This document shows positions 34,263-40,180 of a DNA stretch of 40,180 nt, in pieces (within the stretch, counting starts at the first letter, position 1; every line of letters starts with the position of its first letter). A model generated the notes under the pieces. That model did not search any database and was not told the DNA's origin. It saw only the letters and a list, made by a program, of their open reading frames with translations. The DNA is from Candidatus Hydrogenedentota bacterium (GTDB taxonomy: Bacteria > Hydrogenedentota > Hydrogenedentia > Hydrogenedentales > JAEUWI01), in contig JAJRPE010000642.1 of NCBI GenBank assembly GCA_024280935.1, forward strand, positions 1-40,180. Reading direction: 5' to 3'. The position numbers and the translations under genes were made by a program.

Positions 34263-34306
34263 ATGACATACCGTTATTTTTTATATTGTATCATGTCATA
34301 CCGTAT
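34263..34306 (-). promoter_or_regulatory. Tandem 14-bp direct repeat upstream of TolB-like gene
   Basis: ATGACATACCGTTA (34263-34276) and ATGTCATACCGTAT (34293-34306) are 30 bases apart, with AT-rich sequence between. They flank a possible -10 (TATAAAAAAT on the minus strand). Two sites at nearly three helical turns suggest binding of a regulator. Confidence 0.5.
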
Positions 34307-34421
34307 AAGAACGCCGCCGTCAAGTTCAAAATTACGAGTGACGACTCCGAGGCCCCTACCGAGTAAAGCGAAAGAAAGATGGGTGGGCGTTGAACGAGAC
34401 GGCTTTACCCACAACCAAATA

Positions 34422-34447
34422 TTCACCACAGAGACACAGAGGACACG
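34422..34447. repeat. Single CACCACAGAGACACAGAGG-type repeat arm
   Basis: TTCACCACAGAGACACAGAG followed by GACACG is the lone arm of a repeat type whose paired forms are at 13966-14036 and 16890-16952. The rest of the 325-base gap holds nothing else recognised. Confidence 0.55.
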
Positions 34448-34564
34448 GAAAAACAGTTCCCGGTGACAAACAATAAAGAGCGATAAGAAATGGCGCGCCA
34501 TCACCATCCAGAGACACAAGCAACGACTGAGCGGCAAAACAGCCCGGTCAACGGCCCCCAAGAG

Positions 34565-36013
34565 CTACGCGATAATATCGTCCACAACCTGCCCGTGGAC
34601 ATCCGTAAGACGGTAGTCCCGGCCCTGGTTTCTGAAAGTCAGGCGCTCGTGGTCAACACCGAGTTGGTGAAGCAGGGTCGCGTTCAGATCGTGGACATGC
34701 ACCGGATCGCGGGCAATGTTGTATGCATAGTCATCGCTTTCGCCAAAGGCGAGACCACCCTTGATGCCGCCACCCGCGAGCATCACGGAGAAGCAGCGGC
34801 CATGATGGTCCCGACCGTAGTTCTCACGGGTCAGGGCACCCTGGCAATAGACGGTTCGGCCAAATTCGCCGCCCCAAACCAGAAGGGTATCCTCAAGGAG
34901 TCCCCGTTGCTTCAGGTCTCGGATAAGCGCCGCCGTCGGTTGGTCTACGTCACCGCATTGCAGGGCGAGGTCTTTCGGCAGGTTTCCGTGCTGATCCCAG
35001 CCCCGGTGATAGAGCTGGATAAAGCGAACGCCGCGCTCGGCAAGCCGCCGGGCGAGGAGGCAATTGGCGGCATAGGATCCGCGCTCGCGTACTTTCGGGC
35101 CGTACATACCAAGGACCGATTCCGGCTCCTTTGTGATGTCGGCCAGTTCTGGCACGGAAAACTGCATGCGGTAGGCCATTTCGTATTGTGCGATACGCGC
35201 CTGGATTTCTGGATCGGCGAATTCCTCGTATTGCGCCCGATTCAGTGTGGCAACTGTATCCAGCATGCGGCGGCGGCTCCTGTCGTTGACGCCGGGGGGA
35301 TTGGCAAGATAGAGGACAGGGTCGCCGCTGGGACGCAGGCTAACGCCCTGGTGTTCGGCGGGCAGAAAACTGGCACCCCACAGGTTCTGCCGAAGAGGCT
35401 GGGCAGGCCTTCCAGAACTGCCGAAGGAAACGAGTACAACGAAGCCGGGCAGGTCTTCATTCTCACTGCCCAGGCCATAGCTCATCCACGCCCCAAAGGA
35501 AGGCCGTCCGGGTTGCTGACTCCCCGTCTGCATAAAGGTCATGCCGGGGTCGTGGTTGATGGCTTCGGTGTGCATCGAGCGAAGGATGCAAAGCTCGTCG
35601 GCCACGCCGCCCAAATGGGGGAGCAGCTCGCTGAGCCAGAGGCCGCTCTTGCCACGGCGCTCAAAGGCGAACTTGGACGCGGCCACGGGCAACGTACTCT
35701 GGCCGGAAGTCATGGTTGTGAGTCGCTGTCCCTGGCGAATAGACGGCGGCAGATTTTCACCCTGAAAACGCTCCAAGCCAGGCTTGTAGTCGAACAACTC
35801 CATCTGCGACGGGCCACCGGACTGAAACAGGTAGATGATTCGCTTGGCCTTGGGCGCATGATGTTCGAGGCCCAAGACACCCCGCGAACGCGCACCGGAT
35901 GAGGATGGCGCGCCAAGAAGGGTGCCCAACGCCGCAGCGCCAATACCGGTGCTTGCGCGGCCAAAGAACTGGCGGCGGGTGAGCATTTGTTCATATTCCT
36001 GTTGCGGGTGCAT
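34565..36013 (-). CDS. DUF1501 protein with Tat signal
   Basis: The ATG giving MHPQQEYEQMLTRRQFFG is preferred over an in-frame GTG six codons upstream (482 residues). TRRQFFGRASTG is the twin-arginine motif, so the folded protein is exported. Then KRIIYLFQSGGPSQMELFDYKP, LRSMHTEAINHDPG, GAWMSYGLG, FIQLYHRGWDQHGN, LVWGGEFGRTVYCQG, and GRDHHGRCFSVMLAGGG follow the DUF1501 order, which is distantly related to sulfatase/alkaline-phosphatase folds. These proteins nearly always pair with the DUF1549/DUF1553 giant upstream, as here, 26 bases away. The biochemical function of the pair is not established. Confidence 0.9.
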   Translation of the reverse strand: MHPQQEYEQMLTRRQFFGRASTGIGAAALGTLLGAPSSSGARSRGVLGLEHHAPKAKRIIYLFQSGGPSQMELFDYKPGLERFQGENLPPSIRQGQRLTTMTSGQSTLPVAASKFAFERRGKSGLWLSELLPHLGGVADELCILRSMHTEAINHDPGMTFMQTGSQQPGRPSFGAWMSYGLGSENEDLPGFVVLVSFGSSGRPAQPLRQNLWGASFLPAEHQGVSLRPSGDPVLYLANPPGVNDRSRRRMLDTVATLNRAQYEEFADPEIQARIAQYEMAYRMQFSVPELADITKEPESVLGMYGPKVRERGSYAANCLLARRLAERGVRFIQLYHRGWDQHGNLPKDLALQCGDVDQPTAALIRDLKQRGLLEDTLLVWGGEFGRTVYCQGALTRENYGRDHHGRCFSVMLAGGGIKGGLAFGESDDYAYNIARDPVHVHDLNATLLHQLGVDHERLTFRNQGRDYRLTDVHGQVVDDIIA

Positions 36014-36039
36014 GGGCACTACCCTATCCACGATTCACG

Positions 36040-39000
36040 TTAGTATTGGCTGATGGCGGCATCGGTATTCAAGAGCGTGTTGGCCACCATGGTCCAGGCG
36101 GCAAGCTCAGCGGATCCAAGCGCCGTGTCGTAGTCGGATTCTCCGGTGTCGAGGAGCGCCAGGGCCGCTTCGGGCGTGGCCCGGTAGTCGGCCAGTTGCC
36201 CTTCGAACTGCTGGGCCAGGGCGGCCTCCTCTACAGGCCTCGCGGGCCGGGCGAGAATAAGCATGCTGGCATAAGCGATGCGCTCCAGAACATTGGGACC
36301 GGATTCCTTCATGACACGGCTGGCCACGGCGCGGGCGGCCTCGACATATTGCACGTCATTCATCAAGGCCAGGGCCTGCAAGGGCGTGTTGCTGCGGCTG
36401 CGGCGCGCAGTGCATACATCACGATTCGGCGCGTCAAAAAGCAGCATGCCCGGCGGGGCTGCGGCGCGCTTCCAGAAGGTATAGAGACTGCGGCGGTAAA
36501 GCTTTTCGCCGTGGTCCTGGATATACTCCTGGGCGGTGTAACGGAGGCCACCACCGCCATAAGCCACGTCTTTCCAGAGGCCGACGGGCTGGTAGGGTTT
36601 TACGCTGGGTCCACCGAGCCTTTCCACCAACAGGCCGCTGACGGTAAGGACGTTGTCGCGCATCTGCTCCGCATCAAGGCGGTAACGCGGCCCCCGCGCA
36701 AGAAGACGGTTGGCCGGGTCGCGCTCGGCAAGCTCGGGGCGCAAACGCGATGTCTGCCGGTACACCGCCGACGTGACGATAAGCCGCTGCAGGGCCTTGA
36801 CATCCCAGCCGGATTCGATGAACTCCCCGGCAAGCCAATCGAGTAGTTCCGGGTGGCTCGGCCGCTCCCCCTGCGCGCCAAAATCGTCGGGTGTTCCGAC
36901 AAAACCCACGCCAAAGAAACGCTGCCAGAAGCGGTTCACCACAACGCGCGCCGTGAGTGGGTTTTCGGGAGCAACCAGCCACTGCGCCAGACCCAGTCGG
37001 TCCGGCGATGCTTCTTCCGGCCAGGAATGGAGGGCGGCGGGGACACCGGAAAAGACGGGTGTGCCAGGCTGGTCATACTGCCCGCGAATCAATACGTGGG
37101 CCGACCGTGGCTCCGTCATTTCCTCCATGACCATGGTGGTCGGGACCTCCTTGTCCAATTGCGAGAGCGCCCACGCCAGATCAAGTTCCCGTTCATGAAG
37201 CGGCGCCCATCCTTCCCAGCGCTGGCTTCGGTAGGCCGTGCGCAGGGCATCTTGCTGGGCTTGGGTGCGTTCCCCCGAATCCAGAAGCAACGCGGCCTCC
37301 ATGCGCAGCGACTGTCGGCCCACCTCCTCACCTTTTCGCGCAAAGAAAAAAGTCGGGTTATTGAAATCGTAGTAGTCGACCGTTTTGATGAGGATGCTGT
37401 TTTCGCCCTCATGCAACGCAATATTTAGCGGGGCCGGGTGGGCGCCGACCTCGCCCCGCTGGGCTTTCTTGTCCAGCATCATGCGACCGTTTACCCATAG
37501 GCGGACCGCATTGCGGTTGTCCAGCGCGATATCCATGCGACGTGGGCTGGGCGCGGTAATGCACCGGTGCAGGTAGGTTGCAGCCATTTTCCCGCTCAGG
37601 CGATGGGCTTTTCCGTCGGGCAATCCATTGGGCGGCGCAACCCATTTGGCACGCCCATCGTCATGAGCTGCGGACAAATCGATCTGCTTCGGATCCACGT
37701 ACTCCGAAGCCATGGCCTCATCGCCGTTCTCCGCAGGATAGGGTCCGTTAACATGCCATGGACCCAATGTGGCGGGCAAGAAGGCCGGATCACTCGATAC
37801 GCTCAGGCGCACGCGGTCTGCGGCAACCGCGATACCTTTGCCCCGCAGCACAACGCGAACTCGGGTTCCATCGGCAATACCGAGGGGCGACGCGACCGAG
37901 AATACGGCGCTGACCGCCGGTGCGGCGCTTTCAGGGCTCCAGACTGTTTCTGGATTACCATCGTGGGCAAGCTTCACATCGGCGACCGACGCGGCGCTTT
38001 CCGCGACAAGCACCCGCTTTTCTTCCACACCACCCGCGACTGGAGCGATAAACAGTTCCAACGCGCTCAGCGCGAACGAGGCCTCCGTGCCCCCCACCGC
38101 TGTCGGCAGCAAATCGAGCCGCAAGGCCGTAATATCGCGCAGGGTGGTGTCGCCCACCAATACCGCGACGTTCGCGGGTTGTTCCGCATCGGGCGAAACC
38201 GGTGCGATTGCGCCATCAAGCGCCGTCCAGCGTACCCCAATCGCTGCACGCTCCTCTTGCTCCCAGGTTTGCTGCGCGGCATCGATCTCAGCGACAGATC
38301 GCAGCTTTTCCGCACGCACCTCCCCCAACGCCCTTTCAAGCCGCGCCTTTGCTGCTTGCTGTGTAGCAAGGGGCGCTTTAATCCGGGGCAGCGAATTACC
38401 GTCAAGTTCGGTGCCGAAAAGTTTCGACTCTTTCTCGGTCACATTGTTGAAGAAGGCATAAAACTCGTAGAACTCCCGCTGTGAAATCGGGTCGTACTTA
38501 TGGTCGTGGCACTGGGCGCATTTCATCGTGAGTCCCAGCCAGGTCGTGGCTGTGGTATCGACACGATCAACGACATTTCCTACCCGGTACTCTTCAAAGA
38601 TAGCGCCGCCCTCCATCATGATGGGATGGTTGCGATTGAAGCCGGTCGCGATGCGCTGTTCGAGGGTCGGATTGGGAAGGAGATCGCCCGCCAGTTGCTC
38701 AATCGTGAACTGGTCGAAGGGCATATTCGCGTTGAAGGCATCAATAACCCAGTCGCGATAGCGCCACATGGTGCGTCCGATATCCGCAGCGTAGCCATTG
38801 GTGTCGGCGTAGCGCGCGAGATCGAGCCAGTACCGCGCCATGTGTTCGCCATAACGCGGAGAAGCCAGCAGCCGATCCACCAGCGCCGCATAGGCCCCGG
38901 GATCGGAGTTCGACACAAAACGCGCCACCTCCTCCGGCGAAGGCGGCAGTCCCGTCAAATCGAGCGATACCCGCCGGATGAGCGTGTGTCTGTCCGCCTC

Positions 39001-39537
39001 GGACGATGGACCCATCCCTTCCGCCTCCAGTCGGGCCAGTATGAACCGGTCAATCGGATTCAGCGACCAGGAACTATCGTGCACTGCGGGCAGAGGCGGT
39101 CGCTCGGGAACGATGAAGGCCCAGTGCTGCTCCCAATTCGCCCCTTCGGCGATCCATCGGCCAAGAAGGGTCCGCTCCCCTTCCGACAGTGCCTTGCCCG
39201 TTTCTGGCGGGGGCATTTGGTCCTCGGCATCGGATGTCGCGATACGGTGCATAAGCGCACTGGCGCGGGAATCGCCGGGAACGACCGCCACCGAACCCGA
39301 CGGCAAGACTTGCTTCGCACCTTCCTCCACATCGAGACGAAGCCCTGCCTTGCGTGCGGGTTCATCCGGGCCATGACAGGCGAAGCAATTGTCGGAGAGA
39401 ATCGGAAGAACATCGCGATTGAACGCGACTGAAGGCGTGTTGCTCGCGGCCAGGGACTCCGCGTCACCTTTGGGGGCAATGCTTACGAGGAAAGCACAAA
39501 AGAAAATGCCTGTCCCATTCCTAATGGCAAACAGCAT
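36040..39537 (-). CDS. PSCyt1-DUF1549-DUF1553 cytochrome-like giant protein
   Basis: The ATG with AAGG eight bases upstream is used (1165 residues); an ATG two codons earlier and a TTG further up are alternatives. The N-terminus is a signal peptide (AIRNGTGIFFCAFLVSIAPKGDA). PSCyt1 follows with NCFACHGPDEPARKAGLRLD, one c-type haem motif near residue 51. DUF1549 is marked by NPIDRFILARLEAEG, RVSLDLTGLPPSPEEV, and CAQCHDHKYDPISQREFY, another CxxCH. The middle carries a sugar-binding-like region with WVNGRMMLDKKA. DUF1553 at the end has NPLTARVVVNRFWQRFFG, RRSRSNTPLQALALMND. The family is expanded in Planctomycetes-like bacteria; its function is unknown, probably periplasmic. Confidence 0.92.
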   Translation of the reverse strand: MLFAIRNGTGIFFCAFLVSIAPKGDAESLAASNTPSVAFNRDVLPILSDNCFACHGPDEPARKAGLRLDVEEGAKQVLPSGSVAVVPGDSRASALMHRIATSDAEDQMPPPETGKALSEGERTLLGRWIAEGANWEQHWAFIVPERPPLPAVHDSSWSLNPIDRFILARLEAEGMGPSSEADRHTLIRRVSLDLTGLPPSPEEVARFVSNSDPGAYAALVDRLLASPRYGEHMARYWLDLARYADTNGYAADIGRTMWRYRDWVIDAFNANMPFDQFTIEQLAGDLLPNPTLEQRIATGFNRNHPIMMEGGAIFEEYRVGNVVDRVDTTATTWLGLTMKCAQCHDHKYDPISQREFYEFYAFFNNVTEKESKLFGTELDGNSLPRIKAPLATQQAAKARLERALGEVRAEKLRSVAEIDAAQQTWEQEERAAIGVRWTALDGAIAPVSPDAEQPANVAVLVGDTTLRDITALRLDLLPTAVGGTEASFALSALELFIAPVAGGVEEKRVLVAESAASVADVKLAHDGNPETVWSPESAAPAVSAVFSVASPLGIADGTRVRVVLRGKGIAVAADRVRLSVSSDPAFLPATLGPWHVNGPYPAENGDEAMASEYVDPKQIDLSAAHDDGRAKWVAPPNGLPDGKAHRLSGKMAATYLHRCITAPSPRRMDIALDNRNAVRLWVNGRMMLDKKAQRGEVGAHPAPLNIALHEGENSILIKTVDYYDFNNPTFFFARKGEEVGRQSLRMEAALLLDSGERTQAQQDALRTAYRSQRWEGWAPLHERELDLAWALSQLDKEVPTTMVMEEMTEPRSAHVLIRGQYDQPGTPVFSGVPAALHSWPEEASPDRLGLAQWLVAPENPLTARVVVNRFWQRFFGVGFVGTPDDFGAQGERPSHPELLDWLAGEFIESGWDVKALQRLIVTSAVYRQTSRLRPELAERDPANRLLARGPRYRLDAEQMRDNVLTVSGLLVERLGGPSVKPYQPVGLWKDVAYGGGGLRYTAQEYIQDHGEKLYRRSLYTFWKRAAAPPGMLLFDAPNRDVCTARRSRSNTPLQALALMNDVQYVEAARAVASRVMKESGPNVLERIAYASMLILARPARPVEEAALAQQFEGQLADYRATPEAALALLDTGESDYDTALGSAELAAWTMVANTLLNTDAAISQY

Positions 39538-39714
39538 TGCCATAGCCTTCGCCAACAACAGATCGTGAAATACCCATGAAGCTTCATTCCATTCGTAGTA
39601 ATGATAAAGCCCGCCGACACAAGGCTGCTAAACCAGTTTAACGAATGTAGCTGCCCGACTCCAAGTTGAAGGATGGGGTGCGCTCGATCTCGACGCTGCC
39701 CGTCGTCTCAATAC

Positions 39715-40180
39715 TCACTCGCTCGGCGGCAGACCGGCAGCCCAGGCAGTGGCGCGTCGATAAAGTTCGCGGGTGCCTTCACTGCGCAGGGCCTTCACGT
39801 CGTGCCCCATGGTGCATTGAAAGACCCGCCCTTTGCTTCCGGGCACCACGAAGGCCATGGGATGAAGCGTGTGATCCACCTTCGACTGCGCCTCACACAG
39901 CACGTCGATCTCGGCGGTGCCGCCCAGGCAGGTATATAGCTCGCCGACCGTCTGAAAATCAGCCATGGATTCAACAATCGGGTGTTCCTTGCGCGGCACA
40001 TGTACTTCAAAGGGACCGTAGGGATCATGGCCCCGCATTTCGGGATTCCAGACACGTCCAACCAAGTCCACAAATTCGTCCCACTCCTCAAAAGCACCGA
40101 TGGCGAAATGGGCCATAACGAAGCCCTTCCCGGACTCTATGTAACGCTTAACGCCCGTCCATTCATCTTCGCCCGAGGGA
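39715..40180 (-). CDS. ThuA-like (trehalose utilisation) protein, 5' end cut by window edge
   Basis: The frame is open through base 40180, and the visible 154 codons before the TGA read PSGEDEWTGVKRYIESGKGFVMAHFAIGAFEEWDEFVDLVGRVW, then HVPRKEHPIVESMADFQTVGELYTCLG, then GRVFQCTMGHDVKALRSEGTRELYRRATAWAAG. This is the C-terminal part of the ThuA fold, a glutamine-amidotransferase-like Rossmann domain. The family occurs beside sugar-metabolism and cytochrome genes in related bacteria; its reaction is not known here. It probably starts beyond the window. A 177-base gap separates it from the giant PSCyt1 gene downstream. Confidence 0.82.
   Translation of the reverse strand, partial: PSGEDEWTGVKRYIESGKGFVMAHFAIGAFEEWDEFVDLVGRVWNPEMRGHDPYGPFEVHVPRKEHPIVESMADFQTVGELYTCLGGTAEIDVLCEAQSKVDHTLHPMAFVVPGSKGRVFQCTMGHDVKALRSEGTRELYRRATAWAAGLPPSE

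Noticed and set aside
34490-35902. 470-codon plus-strand frame opposite the DUF1501 gene
   Set aside because: The other strand encodes an unmistakable DUF1501 protein with a Tat signal.
1-40180. tRNA or rRNA genes and CRISPR arrays
   Set aside because: No GGTTCGANTCC-type T-arm with a matching cloverleaf, no rRNA sequence and no regularly spaced repeats were found by eye.

Overview
The window comes from a bacterium of moderately high GC with a Gram-negative type envelope. Several gene types seen here are typical of Planctomycetes-like or Hydrogenedentota-like genomes: a giant PSCyt1/DUF1549/DUF1553 protein paired with a DUF1501 Tat protein, a ThuA-like protein, a sialate O-acetylesterase lipoprotein, a TolB-propeller/c-type haem protein resembling the hydrazine synthase alpha subunit, and SGNH and sulfatase-like membrane proteins. 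It also has polar flagellar genes (fliD, fliS), a B12-dependent class II ribonucleotide reductase and ThyX. The phylum is inferred; no rRNA gene is present to settle it.

Layout. 1-7426 (minus strand): a surface-glycan cluster with three GT4 glycosyltransferases (one cut by the left edge), a GT9 heptosyltransferase-like enzyme, a hexapeptide acetyltransferase, a methyltransferase and a GT2. The first three overlap by ATGA. 7720-9054 (plus): a membrane SGNH hydrolase. 9180-13664 (minus): a sialate O-acetylesterase lipoprotein and the haem/propeller protein. 14447-16703 (plus): a divergent ribulose-phosphate-epimerase-fold protein and a two-domain methyltransferase. 17257-19165 (plus): hicB, a hicA broken by an in-frame TGA, and a membrane alkaline-phosphatase-superfamily protein starting on the last base of the hicA stop. 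19501-21593 (minus): a CNT nucleoside transporter overlapping thiD. 22513-25596 (plus): thyX and nrdJ, preceded by an AT-rich region with NrdR-like boxes and a structured leader. 25976-26560 (plus): a DJ-1/PfpI protein.

26667-32212 (minus): fliS, fliD (with a near-consensus sigma-28 promoter), a single-domain cyclic-nucleotide-binding protein, a PTS EIIA fused to a C4 zinc ribbon, a 63-residue unknown protein, aroE and a HIT-family protein. 32914-40180 (minus): a TolB-like lipoprotein, the DUF1501 and PSCyt1/DUF1549/DUF1553 pair, and a ThuA-like protein cut by the right edge.

Non-coding DNA is rich in dispersed palindromic repeats: four copies of an ~84-bp element with GTCATCCCCGCG / CGTGGGAATGAC ends, two 106-bp elements sharing only their ends, a 37-bp repeat, and several single inverted-repeat elements. 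The least expected features are the thyX leader with its NrdR-like boxes, the EIIA-zinc ribbon fusion next to flagellar genes, the nonsense-mutated hicA, the kinase-like N-terminal half of one methyltransferase, and the same-length 106-bp elements at the 3' ends of two genes.
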